Shown here: one piece after another, positions 43,231 to 51,303 of the stretch
Layout: the number at the start of each line of letters is the position of its first letter
Numbering within the stretch: the stretch's first letter is position 1
Assembly (NCBI GenBank): GCA_013203145.1
Contig: JABMOV010000166.1
Location: 1 to 60,402 of the forward strand
DNA from: Fidelibacterota bacterium
GTDB lineage: Bacteria; Fidelibacterota; Marinisomatia; Marinisomatales; JABMOV01
Reading direction: 5' to 3'
Length of the DNA: 60,402 bases
The notes under the pieces: model-generated
The model's database searches: none
What the model was told of the DNA's origin: nothing
The model's input: the letters and a program-made list of their open reading frames with translations, nothing else
Position numbers and translations under genes: made by a program

Positions 43231-43704
43231 ATGAAAATCCAACTGTTATCTTTTTCAAGTTTATTAATAATGTCATGTTCAACAATGACGTTTTTACCCA
43301 CAGAAGGAACCGCTTCAAAATTTAATCTGGCAACAGTTGAATATGTGGAGGCACAAAACGCCAATCAAAATGAAAAGCTTTTGGACGAATTAACAAAAAA
43401 TCTTGATGAGGTTCTAAATCAAGTCCTTGCCGAAGACAGAGCAAAGATTAGTGAGCTAGAGAAACTATTAACGGAACAAGAAAAGAAAATTGAATCCATT
43501 TCTACTTTAGTAGATAGCTCAAACTCTACTTTATTAATGGTATCCGGAAGTTTGCGCCGTGAATTAGGCGAAGTGAAATCATCGAATCAAGATTTAAAAA
43601 TGTCTTTAGATAATATTAAAAACAATATTGACAATTTACCTAAGGATGCGATGGAAGAGCTGAATAATGCGTTGAAGGCATACTTAGGCAAAACACAAGA
43701 CTAG
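43231..43704 (+). CDS. Coiled-coil lipoprotein
   Basis: A 157-residue protein with a lipoprotein-type leader (MKIQLLSFSSLLIMSCST, lipobox Cys at about 16). The rest is mainly helical with heptad-like repeats (EKLLDELTKNLDEVLNQVLA, ISELEKLLTEQEKKIESIST, LKMSLDNIKNNIDNLPKDAM). It is probably an outer-membrane-anchored periplasmic coiled coil of structural role. No recognised family. Confidence 0.7.
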   Translation: MKIQLLSFSSLLIMSCSTMTFLPTEGTASKFNLATVEYVEAQNANQNEKLLDELTKNLDEVLNQVLAEDRAKISELEKLLTEQEKKIESISTLVDSSNSTLLMVSGSLRRELGEVKSSNQDLKMSLDNIKNNIDNLPKDAMEELNNALKAYLGKTQD

Positions 43705-43715
43705 TTTATTTTTGA

Positions 43716-43743
43716 GCAATCATGAATGAAAATTCATGATTGC
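43716..43743 (+). terminator. Hairpin terminator after the coiled-coil lipoprotein gene
   Basis: A 12-base stem GCAATCATGAAT with its exact complement and a GAAA loop, then TTTATTTTA. It lies 11 bases beyond the stop. It can also act on transcripts from the minus-strand gene 43766-44143, which converges on it. Confidence 0.85.
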
Positions 43744-43765
43744 TTTATTTTACGTGAATTTGTAT

Positions 43766-44143
43766 TTAATCAAGGTCGTTGGTTTTTAACCAATTGTTGG
43801 CTGTATCCTGATCCTTGAAAATTCTAAAATTGATTCCGCGGTTTCTCGCAACGGTTTCGAAAAAATGATAAAGCTTATATCTTCCGTTCGGCGGTATGAA
43901 GGCGATTCGCGGTTTGATTTCGTCAAATAATACTTTTAGCTGCGAAGGTCGCTTAAAAGCAACAAAATATGGAATATTAATCATAATATCGCGATGGTCT
44001 ATTAAAACATTAGTATAGCCATTCAATTTGGACACGGCAATCATTTCATTTGCCAATTTATCACTATGTTCAAGTTTCCAAACACCCGTTACGGTTGCGC
44101 TGATAATTTGGTGGGATTCGTTAATGTGTATTTCGTAATTCAT
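43766..44143 (-). CDS. SpoIIAA-like/STAS-related small protein
   Basis: A 125-residue cytoplasmic protein beginning MNYEIHINESHQIISATVTG, with TNVLIDHRDIMINIPYF in the middle. The alternation of beta strands and helices and the strand-LIDHRD pattern recall the SpoIIAA-like (STAS/CRAL-TRIO related) family. The assignment is tentative. It is transcribed divergently from the PerR-like gene, with the operator-like palindrome at 44213-44233 between them, so it could share that control. Confidence 0.6.
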   Translation of the reverse strand: MNYEIHINESHQIISATVTGVWKLEHSDKLANEMIAVSKLNGYTNVLIDHRDIMINIPYFVAFKRPSQLKVLFDEIKPRIAFIPPNGRYKLYHFFETVARNRGINFRIFKDQDTANNWLKTNDLD

Positions 44144-44212
44144 TGAGTTTCGTTGTGTATGCTAAGGCAATCTTATTGTAAAACAAAGATAGAGTCCAGT
44201 TAAAGTAAAAGT

Positions 44213-44233
44213 TAATAGTAATCATTACTATTA
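44213..44233. promoter_or_regulatory. PerR/Fur-type operator palindrome
   Basis: A perfect 21-base palindrome: arm TAATAGTAAT, central C, then ATTACTATTA. It resembles the Fur/PerR box (TTATAATNATTATAA) in size, symmetry and composition. It lies 52 bases before the start of the PerR-like regulator and upstream of the divergent SpoIIAA-like gene. Autoregulation is the simplest reading. Confidence 0.7.
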
Positions 44234-44285
44234 TTGACAATGCCCATAATTCATAGTAACTTTCAACAGGAAATATAATAAAATT

Positions 44286-44666
44286 ATGCGATACAGCCAT
44301 CAACGAGAAGAAATATTAAAAATCGTTCAATCAACGAGATGTCATCCAACGGCAGATTGGGTTTATGATGAAGTGCGTAAAGTAATTCCTAATGTAAGTT
44401 TAGGAACAGTTTATAGAAATTTGAATCAATTGGTAAATACTAATAATATTAATGCGCTAAATGATGGTCCTGTAATTCGGTATGATGGTTTTATGGAGAT
44501 GCATGATCATTTCAAATGTAAGAAATGCGACACGATTTATGATATTGATCATCATTCTATGAATATTATTTATGAATTGAACCAAAATACAAATCATACA
44601 ATCTCCAACTATTCACTAAACCTGGAAGGGATTTGTTGTGATTGTGTTGAAACGACAAATAATTAA
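44286..44666 (+). CDS. perR: Fur-family regulator, PerR-like
   Basis: A 126-residue metalloregulator. Winged helix: HPTADWVYDEVRKVIPNVSL followed by GTVYRNLNQL, the DNA-recognition segment. Dimerisation/metal domain: DHFKCKKCDTIYDID (first CxxC and His-rich site) and GICCDCVE (second CxxC) for structural zinc. Its neighbours, all peroxide or superoxide defence genes, favour PerR over Fur or Zur. The protein is short at the N-terminus compared with B. subtilis PerR, starting directly at the RYSHQREEIL helix. Confidence 0.85.
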   Translation: MRYSHQREEILKIVQSTRCHPTADWVYDEVRKVIPNVSLGTVYRNLNQLVNTNNINALNDGPVIRYDGFMEMHDHFKCKKCDTIYDIDHHSMNIIYELNQNTNHTISNYSLNLEGICCDCVETTNN

Positions 44667-44738
44667 CAAAATACACGTGAGAATCATGTTCTATGTGTGA
44701 TAAATTGAAAATATCAAAACAAACATAAGGGGAACACC

Positions 44739-45383
44739 ATGTTAGTAACCAAACCAGCTCCGGATTTTAAAGCTACGGCTATAATGCCGGACAACTCTTT
44801 CAAAGATATTAGTCTAGAGGATTACAAGGGAAAAAAAGTAGTATTATTTTTCTATCCACTTGATTTTACCTTTGTATGTCCTACAGAAATCATTGCATTC
44901 AGTCACCGTATAGAAGAATTTGAAAAACGCGGCGTTCAAGTTTTAGGATGTTCTGTTGATTCTAAGTATAGTCATTGGGCCTGGAAAAATACTCCAGAAA
45001 ACAAAGGTGGTATTGGCAATATTAAATACCCGCTTATTTCTGATATAGACAAATCAATTGCTCGTGATTATGATGTATTAATGGGGGTTGAACCTGCGTA
45101 CGTCGAAACGGATGAAGACGAATATGAAACAACCGTTGGTGGTACAATAGCATTGCGTGGATCCTTCCTCATTGATGAAGAAGGAATTGTCCGACATGCT
45201 GTGATAAATGATTTGCCATTAGGACGTAACGTTGATGAAATGTTGCGAATGATAGATGCATTATCTTTCAATCAAAAGAATGGCGAAGTTTGTCCCGCTG
45301 GATGGACCGAAGGCGATGATGGTATGAAAGAAAACGCTGAAGGCGTTGCAACATACTTAAGTAACCACGCTGAGGAATTATAA
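44739..45383 (+). CDS. Typical 2-Cys peroxiredoxin (AhpC/TSA)
   Basis: A 214-residue peroxiredoxin that reduces hydrogen peroxide and alkyl peroxides. The peroxidatic Cys is in [14 protein letters not shown] and the resolving Cys in GEVCPAGW near residue 185. The insertion [20 protein letters not shown] is longer than in AhpC. No AhpF reductase is adjacent, so thioredoxin or another donor is likely. A good Shine-Dalgarno (AAGGGGAA) precedes the ATG. Probably under the PerR-like protein. Confidence 0.94.
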   Translation: MLVTKPAPDFKATAIMPDNSFKDISLEDYKGKKVVLFFYPLDFTFVCPTEIIAFSHRIEEFEKRGVQVLGCSVDSKYSHWAWKNTPENKGGIGNIKYPLISDIDKSIARDYDVLMGVEPAYVETDEDEYETTVGGTIALRGSFLIDEEGIVRHAVINDLPLGRNVDEMLRMIDALSFNQKNGEVCPAGWTEGDDGMKENAEGVATYLSNHAEEL

Positions 45384-45400
45384 CATAATAAAGTAAATAT

Positions 45401-45430
45401 GATGACCGCAATAATTTCATTGCGGTCATC
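45401..45430 (+). terminator. Hairpin between peroxiredoxin and rubrerythrin genes
   Basis: Stem arm GATGACCGCAAT with its exact complement and a 6-base loop. The downstream T-run is weak (TCTACATTTA), so this may be a partial terminator or an mRNA-stabilising hairpin. Confidence 0.6.
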
Positions 45431-45452
45431 TCTACATTTATGAGAAGGTAAT

Positions 45453-46025
45453 ATGAATATAAAAGGCTCAAAGACCGAAAAGAATTTATTAAAAGCATTT
45501 GCTGGGGAATCACAGGCCAGAATGCGATATGATTATTTTGCGAAACAAGCAAAAAAGGAAGGTCTTGAACAAATATCAGCCATTTTTGCGGAAACTGCTT
45601 TAAATGAAAAAGAACATGCAAAAAGATTCTTTAAGTTTTTGGAAGGTGGCGATGTTGAAATTACTGCGAACTATCCAGCCGGTAAAATTGGAACGACACT
45701 GGAGAATTTAGAAGCATCTGCAAAAGGTGAGAATGAAGAGTGGACTGAATTATATCCTCATTTTGCTGACGTTGCTGCTGAGGAAGGATTTAAGGAAATT
45801 GCAAATGCATTTCGGCTTATAGCAAAAGTTGAGAAGGCACATGAAGAACGGTTTTCAACACTTTATAAAAACCTTGATGAAGGTCATGTGTTTGAGCGCG
45901 AGGGTGTTTTGGTTTGGAAGTGTCGTAATTGTGGGTATTTGCATGAAGGTAAGAAGGCACCAAAAATGTGCCCAGCCTGTTTACATCCTCAATCATACTT
46001 TGAGATAAAAGAGTCCAATTATTAA
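45453..46025 (+). CDS. rbr: Rubrerythrin
   Basis: A 190-residue non-haem di-iron peroxidase. The four-helix domain has the Glu/His ligands in AFAGESQARMRYDYFA, TALNEKEHAKRFFKF, EEGFKEIANAF and VEKAHEERFSTL. The C-terminal rubredoxin-like iron site is CRNCGYLHEG and CPACLHPQSYFEI. It reduces peroxide with electrons from rubredoxin or NADPH-dependent reductases and is usual in microaerobic or anaerobic lineages. Confidence 0.95.
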   Translation: MNIKGSKTEKNLLKAFAGESQARMRYDYFAKQAKKEGLEQISAIFAETALNEKEHAKRFFKFLEGGDVEITANYPAGKIGTTLENLEASAKGENEEWTELYPHFADVAAEEGFKEIANAFRLIAKVEKAHEERFSTLYKNLDEGHVFEREGVLVWKCRNCGYLHEGKKAPKMCPACLHPQSYFEIKESNY

Positions 46026-46090
46026 ATAATAAATTTCTAATACTATTTTGCGTAAAAGTTAAAATCAAAAAAAATTAAGAAGGAATTAAA

Positions 46091-46663
46091 ATGGAACATA
46101 AACTACCAAATTTACCCTATGAGATGGACGCACTAGAGCCACATATTTCGAAAGAAACTTTAGAATACCATTATGGTAAACATCACAATGCCTATGTAAC
46201 AAATTTGAATAATTTAATTCAGGGGACCGAATTTGAGGACCAATCCTTGGAAGAGATTGTAAAGAATTCTGCTGCTGGTACTTTCAACAATGCAGCTCAA
46301 GTCTGGAATCATTCATTTTATTGGAATTGCCTAAGTCCAAATGGTGGTGGTGAACCAACAGGAGTTTTAGCAGACGCCATAATTAGCGCATTTGGATCGT
46401 TCGCCGAATTCAAGGAAGCGTTTACAAAATCTGCTGTTACAAACTTTGGGTCTGGTTGGACTTGGTTGGTAAACGGCAATGATGGACTTGAAATCATTAA
46501 TACCAGTAATGCAGCATCAGCATTAACAGAAGATGGTACACCTTTACTCACTTGTGATGTCTGGGAACATGCCTATTATGTGGATTATCGCAATGCGCGT
46601 CCAGCATATGTTGCAGCTTATTGGAAGCTTGTAAATTGGGATTTTGTAGCAAACAACTTCTAA
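46091..46663 (+). CDS. sodB: Iron superoxide dismutase
   Basis: A 190-residue Fe/Mn superoxide dismutase. Metal ligands are His in [15 protein letters not shown], His in [13 protein letters not shown], and Asp and His in [28 protein letters not shown], with the Gln at the active site in this N-terminal half (Gln69-type), indicates the iron form. Cytoplasmic; no leader. It forms the end of the peroxide/superoxide cluster. Confidence 0.95.
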   Translation: MEHKLPNLPYEMDALEPHISKETLEYHYGKHHNAYVTNLNNLIQGTEFEDQSLEEIVKNSAAGTFNNAAQVWNHSFYWNCLSPNGGGEPTGVLADAIISAFGSFAEFKEAFTKSAVTNFGSGWTWLVNGNDGLEIINTSNAASALTEDGTPLLTCDVWEHAYYVDYRNARPAYVAAYWKLVNWDFVANNF

Positions 46664-46684
46664 TCTAAAGACAAAACCTCATTG

Positions 46685-46722
46685 AAGTCCCAATGCTCTT
46701 TCTAGAGTGATGGGACTTTTTT
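46685..46722 (+). terminator. Rho-independent terminator after sodB
   Basis: Outer stem AAGTCCCA with TGGGACTT and inner stem CTCT with AGAG, followed by a run of six T. It lies 21 bases past the sodB stop. Confidence 0.88.
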
Positions 46723-46798
46723 GTAAATTCTATTCTCCATTCAGGACAACCATTGACGCCTCTGATTGTCTTGATCATTATATTTGAAAGGAAAACCA

Positions 46799-49729
46799 AT
46801 GCGCCATTACGGAATTGTTATACTTCTTGCTTTAAGTTTTGTTTTTGGTACTGACTATTTTCAACAAGATGTAGCATATGAAATACATGTAACACTTGAT
46901 GATTCGGCACATACATTAAGTGCAAACGAATCAATTATATATACGAACAATTCAGCAGATCATCTTGATTTCATCTGGTTCCATCTCTGGCCCAACGCCT
47001 ACAAAAATAATACATCGGCTTTGGAAAAGCAATTTTTGATGCGAAGGTCTTCCAGAATGGCATTTGCCAAGGAAAAAGAACGCGGGTTTATTGACAGTTT
47101 AAATTTCACGAGTAATGGCGTGGAATTATCGTGGTCTTATCATCCAGAGTGGATCGATGTGGCAAAAGTGGAACTAAGCGAAACGCTTAAGCCCGGTGAA
47201 TCAGTAACTATAGAAACCCCATTTTTTGTGAAACTACCAAAAGTGTTTTCACGATTGGGGCATTCAGATCAACATTATGAAATCACACAATGGTATCCTA
47301 AACCAGCAGTATATGATAAAGATGGCTGGCATGCCATGCCGTACCTTGATATGGGAGAATTTTATAGTGAATTTGGAACGTTTGATGTGTATATCACACT
47401 TCCTGCAGATTATCGGATAATGGCTACAGGTGATTTAGTGGATGGAGAATCTGAATATAGTTGGCTGGATTCCTTGGCGAAAGAAGGTGACGCCATCTAT
47501 GAATTAGATAAAAAAGACAGAAAAAAGAAATACAAAGAATTGAATAAAGCCAAACATGATGATGAAAATCTAAAAACGGTTCATTTTCATCAGGAAAACG
47601 TGCATGATTTCGCCTGGTTCGCCGATTGGAAATGGATTGTTAGGAAGGGCGAATTAGTGTTAGGAGACTCCACTAATTCAATCATTTTGTGGTCAATGTA
47701 TTTACCAAAGAATGGTGAATTATGGGAAAATTCAGTTGAATATATTCATGATGCTGGGTACTGGTATAGCAAATTTTTTGGAGATTATCCCTATAAGCAT
47801 ATTTCTGCCGTTGATGGTGATATGTCTGCCGGAGGAGGGATGGAATATCCAAATATAACCGTCATTTCAAGTGGTGGTAGTAAAGATCTTTTGGAATTTG
47901 TTATAATGCATGAAGTTGGGCATAATTGGTTTTACGGAATCCTAGGCAGTAATGAAAGAAGTGCTCCTTGGCTTGATGAAGGTATAAATGAATACGCCAA
48001 TATTCTTTACTGGGAAACGAAATACGATGACCGCGGTACTAATTTTATAATTCAAGATGTCATCCAGAACAAAATTGGTATTGCTAAAAATTTGCAGATG
48101 CGATGGATCATGGGATATATGGGATATATTATGCAGGCAAATCCTGGGAATGATCAGGAAATAAATCTGCATTCTGAGGACTATGCCTCCTCCAATTACG
48201 GATCTATCGTCTACGGAAAAACGGCAATAATGTTTCGATTTCTGAAACATTATCTGGGTGAACAATTGATGGAAGAAACAATGCAGGATTATTATCAATC
48301 CTGGAAGTTTAAACATCCTGAACAAAAAGATCTCGAGGAGGCATTTGGACGCCACGTTGATGAAGATTTGGGTTGGTTCTGGATGAACGCAATCGGAAGT
48401 ACGAACGTAATCGATTATGGATTCCGTGAAGAAGGCGAATCCCTTTATCTAGAAAGTAAAGGAACAATGGTTGTACCTGTGGAAGTCGCATTTTATGATA
48501 ATTCAGGAGCAGAAATTGATCGACGTTGGATTCCGATAAAAAATCAAAGCATGCCATTACCTTTACCACCTGAAACACATCGAACTATTATTGATCCTGA
48601 AGATCATATGCCTGACATATATAGATCAAATAATTCCACAAGTAAACCTTTAGAGATAGGTTTTGTCTTTGACCAGCCGGATTACAAGAAACGGAATCTA
48701 TATTGGATCCCTTGGGTGACCAGTTGGAACCAATATAACGGATGGTCCCCTGGTTTAATGATTTATTCGGGATATATCCCGGGATATCGATACGGATTCG
48801 GTATAAAACCAATGTGGGATTTCAATAATTCTAGACTGATCGGTGGTTTAACAGCTCAACGCACTTTTTATCAACTATTTGGTTTCCAAAAAATAACGGT
48901 AAAAGGCAGCTATGATGATTATTCCAGTGCTGCTGGTTGGAAATTGGAGACTACTATGGAAAAATCTCCTTCCATTCACTCAAGAGCAAAATGGACTTAT
49001 AAAGCAATCATTAATAACAAATCGTTGAATGCGGAAGGTTTGGATAACTTGATTTATGATGCACGGACTTACACAACCGGAAAAGTAAACGCTGTGTTTT
49101 CAAATAAACCCAGTACCTGGCTTAGTTATGCAACCACAGCAAATATACAGGTGGCTTTGCAAGGAGCATCATTTGCCAAATGGAATCTGATCAACAATTT
49201 GAAATATCGATGGTCCAAAAAAGAATATTCACAATTGAGGCTTTGGATTGGTGGATTTTTATCTGCTGACGATGTTCCAAAACATTATGAAACATTTTTG
49301 GCGGGCGGTGTTGATCCAGATTTCAGTAATGGATTTGTATTTAATCGTACTAGCGAACAGACAGTTTATAATCTGTATGATGAACAATTCTTACAAGAAG
49401 GTCCAGGTCTAAAAGGACGATACGATGGTCCATCATCACAAGAATTTGTCTGGGGAGTAAACCTTACACAGGATATTCCTTTTATTAATGTCAAAATATT
49501 TGGTGATATTGCGGGTGATGAAAACAATCAATATACCGATGCTGGTATTGTTCTCGGCTCAGATAGTTTTGGAATTTATTTGCCATTCTATCAAAGTTGG
49601 GAAGTCTACCAAATTTGGGAAGTTAATGGCAAAATAGTGACAAGTAATGGCAAAAAAGTGACAAAATCTGATTGGTTGATTGAACGTGCAAGGTTTACAA
49701 TTGATATTTCGAGTATAATAAATTTGTAA
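46799..49729 (+). CDS. Secreted M1-family (gluzincin) metallopeptidase
   Basis: About 976 residues. The start at MRHYGIVILLALSFVFG, after AAAGGAAAA, gives a signal peptide; an upstream TTG frame adds five residues. The N-terminal beta domain (VTLDDSAHTLSANESIIYTN, FIWFHLWPNAY) is followed by the catalytic gluzincin domain: GGGMEYPNITVIS (GxMEN-like), VIMHEVGHNWFYGILGSNER (HExxH) and WLDEGINEYAN (third ligand Glu). The C-terminal third (about 640-976) is beta-rich, with alternating strands like an outer-membrane barrel or sandwich. Exact substrate unknown; peptide degradation in the periplasm or at the surface is expected. Confidence 0.88.
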   Translation: MRHYGIVILLALSFVFGTDYFQQDVAYEIHVTLDDSAHTLSANESIIYTNNSADHLDFIWFHLWPNAYKNNTSALEKQFLMRRSSRMAFAKEKERGFIDSLNFTSNGVELSWSYHPEWIDVAKVELSETLKPGESVTIETPFFVKLPKVFSRLGHSDQHYEITQWYPKPAVYDKDGWHAMPYLDMGEFYSEFGTFDVYITLPADYRIMATGDLVDGESEYSWLDSLAKEGDAIYELDKKDRKKKYKELNKAKHDDENLKTVHFHQENVHDFAWFADWKWIVRKGELVLGDSTNSIILWSMYLPKNGELWENSVEYIHDAGYWYSKFFGDYPYKHISAVDGDMSAGGGMEYPNITVISSGGSKDLLEFVIMHEVGHNWFYGILGSNERSAPWLDEGINEYANILYWETKYDDRGTNFIIQDVIQNKIGIAKNLQMRWIMGYMGYIMQANPGNDQEINLHSEDYASSNYGSIVYGKTAIMFRFLKHYLGEQLMEETMQDYYQSWKFKHPEQKDLEEAFGRHVDEDLGWFWMNAIGSTNVIDYGFREEGESLYLESKGTMVVPVEVAFYDNSGAEIDRRWIPIKNQSMPLPLPPETHRTIIDPEDHMPDIYRSNNSTSKPLEIGFVFDQPDYKKRNLYWIPWVTSWNQYNGWSPGLMIYSGYIPGYRYGFGIKPMWDFNNSRLIGGLTAQRTFYQLFGFQKITVKGSYDDYSSAAGWKLETTMEKSPSIHSRAKWTYKAIINNKSLNAEGLDNLIYDARTYTTGKVNAVFSNKPSTWLSYATTANIQVALQGASFAKWNLINNLKYRWSKKEYSQLRLWIGGFLSADDVPKHYETFLAGGVDPDFSNGFVFNRTSEQTVYNLYDEQFLQEGPGLKGRYDGPSSQEFVWGVNLTQDIPFINVKIFGDIAGDENNQYTDAGIVLGSDSFGIYLPFYQSWEVYQIWEVNGKIVTSNGKKVTKSDWLIERARFTIDISSIINL

Positions 49730-49890
49730 TTAGGAATGCTTAGGGGATGTATCTTTCGATGATTTGACTTGATACATCCTCTATTGTACAAATAGTAAAT
49801 TTTAAATACCACCACCAATTTATTATTTTTTAAATTCAAGCTGGGATTTAGACAGGTTTAACAACAATTACTCTCGTTAGGGGATAATTC

Positions 49891-50322
49891 ATGGCCAAAT
49901 GGGATAAAGACACATTCATTGTAGATTTACGTAATTCTAGTAGTCGCGAAGTAGCTAAAATTGGAGAACGTATCATTATTTTCTCCGAAAAATATGCCGA
50001 TGAAATTACTTGGGGAAGAGGGAACGAACACGGAACTCTAACCTTCCGAACCATTTCGGATTTTGGAGTATTGCCGATATTCCATTTAACATCAGATGGA
50101 AAAATTAATCTTCAAATTAATTTCTTAAGGAGCAAAGGATTACCACAGCAGGTTATCCGTGATCTCACTGTCAAGCTAGAGGCAAACTTTTTAAAGGATT
50201 ATGATGAAGAATACTACCCAAATGATATTTTTGAAGATATGGAGCTTTTGTTTCATATGTCCAGTCAGGTTGATAAATTTCTGAAGATGATTGAAGGTGT
50301 TGTTTATCGACTAAAACAATAG
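49891..50322 (+). CDS. Uncharacterised 143-residue protein
   Basis: Cytoplasmic, no leader, mixed alpha/beta. Notable segments: DKDTFIVDLRNSSSREVAKI, WGRGNEHGTLTFRTISDFGV and INLQINFLRSKGLPQQVIRD. I do not recognise the family. It stands alone between two terminator-bounded units, and is a believable gene because of its composition and the terminator immediately downstream. Confidence 0.7.
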   Translation: MAKWDKDTFIVDLRNSSSREVAKIGERIIIFSEKYADEITWGRGNEHGTLTFRTISDFGVLPIFHLTSDGKINLQINFLRSKGLPQQVIRDLTVKLEANFLKDYDEEYYPNDIFEDMELLFHMSSQVDKFLKMIEGVVYRLKQ

Positions 50323-50333
50323 TCTGAAATGTT

Positions 50334-50360
50334 AACCCCGACACCATGCCGGGGTTTTTT
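50334..50360 (+). terminator. Rho-independent terminator
   Basis: Stem AACCCCG with CGGGGTT around ACACCATGC, followed by T-rich sequence. It lies 12 bases after the uncharacterised gene. Confidence 0.88.
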
Positions 50361-50414
50361 ATTGACTAATATGTAAAGTACTTTATAAAATAAAGTATAA
50401 CTTTTGAGGAATAA

Positions 50415-51002
50415 ATGGATCAGACACGAATCAAAGAAGATTTATCAATCATAAAACGGATCATGGAAGAATCCCGCCAAAACTTTTATAATTATGGAAT
50501 TAATTTGGTTGTTTGGGGTGGCATTGTCATTACAGAATTATTGCTTACATACGTAAATGTTGCAATTCATTACTTCATTCCAGAATACTGGTATTGGCTT
50601 ATTGGTTTTAGTGGTGGATTTTTGTTTGAATTTATTCATGGTAGAAAATGGTGTAGAGATAATCATGCAATTCAACAGGCAAACCGAATCGGGAGTACCT
50701 TATGGATGTCTATATTATTGACAATTGTGTTATTTGGAACTGTCGGTGTTTCCAGTGGGGTTGTAAATGGTGAAGGAGCATCTGGATTTATTGCTGGGTT
50801 ATTGGCTATAGGATATTTAGTGACTGGCGAATTAATTAAGCTTCCCTGGGTAAAACGGTTAGGCTATGGATGGTGGATTGGAGCAATCATCCTTTTTTAT
50901 ACACCTGGTGATAAAAACCTTCTCTTAATGGCTTTACTCATGTTTTTACTTCAATTCATTCCAGGATTAATTTTACTTGTAAAAGGACCAAAGAATGACT
51001 GA
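50415..51002 (+). CDS. Multi-pass membrane protein of the regulator/TonB-receptor trio
   Basis: A 195-residue protein: a cytoplasmic amphipathic N-terminus (TRIKEDLSIIKRIMEESRQN) and about six helices (INLVVWGGIVITELLLTYV, YWYWLIGFSGGFLFEF, LWMSILLTIVLFGTVGV, FIAGLLAIGYLVTG, YGWWIGAIILFYT and LLLMALLMFLLQFIPGLILL). No family recognised. It overlaps the winged-helix gene by 8 bases (ATGACTGA), so the pair is coupled. This is common where a membrane protein and a small regulator work together. Confidence 0.75.
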   Translation: MDQTRIKEDLSIIKRIMEESRQNFYNYGINLVVWGGIVITELLLTYVNVAIHYFIPEYWYWLIGFSGGFLFEFIHGRKWCRDNHAIQQANRIGSTLWMSILLTIVLFGTVGVSSGVVNGEGASGFIAGLLAIGYLVTGELIKLPWVKRLGYGWWIGAIILFYTPGDKNLLLMALLMFLLQFIPGLILLVKGPKND

Positions 51003-51303
51003 TTTCGATTATCAACAAATTGATGATCTCATTCATTCTCGTATACGATTGTCGATAATCGCATTATTGGCGAGTTGTGAAGAAGCCTCTTTTGTTTTTA
51101 TCCGGAAAAAAACAGGTGCAACCGATGGTAATCTGAGTGTTCAATTGCGAAAATTGGAAGAAGCATCATTGATTACTGTGAAAAAAGAATTTATAAAACG
51201 AAAACCAGTTTCTACTTATTCGATTACAGAAAAAGGAAGAAATGCTTTTCAAGAATATGTGAAAAGAATAGAATCATTATTGCAATTTGGAGAATTATCA
51301 TGA
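50995..51303 (+). CDS. Winged-helix transcriptional regulator (ArsR/MarR-like)
   Basis: A 102-residue DNA-binding protein. RLSIIALLASCEEASFVFIR is the first helical part. TGATDGNLSVQLRKLEEASL is the recognition helix region, and VKKEFIKRKPVSTYSITEKG the beta wing. This matches the short winged-helix domain family (PF13601-like) often encoded with a membrane protein. No ligand-binding residues are evident. It is linked by an 8-base overlap to the upstream gene and a 4-base overlap (ATGA) to the TonB receptor. Confidence 0.85.
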   Translation: MTDFDYQQIDDLIHSRIRLSIIALLASCEEASFVFIRKKTGATDGNLSVQLRKLEEASLITVKKEFIKRKPVSTYSITEKGRNAFQEYVKRIESLLQFGELS

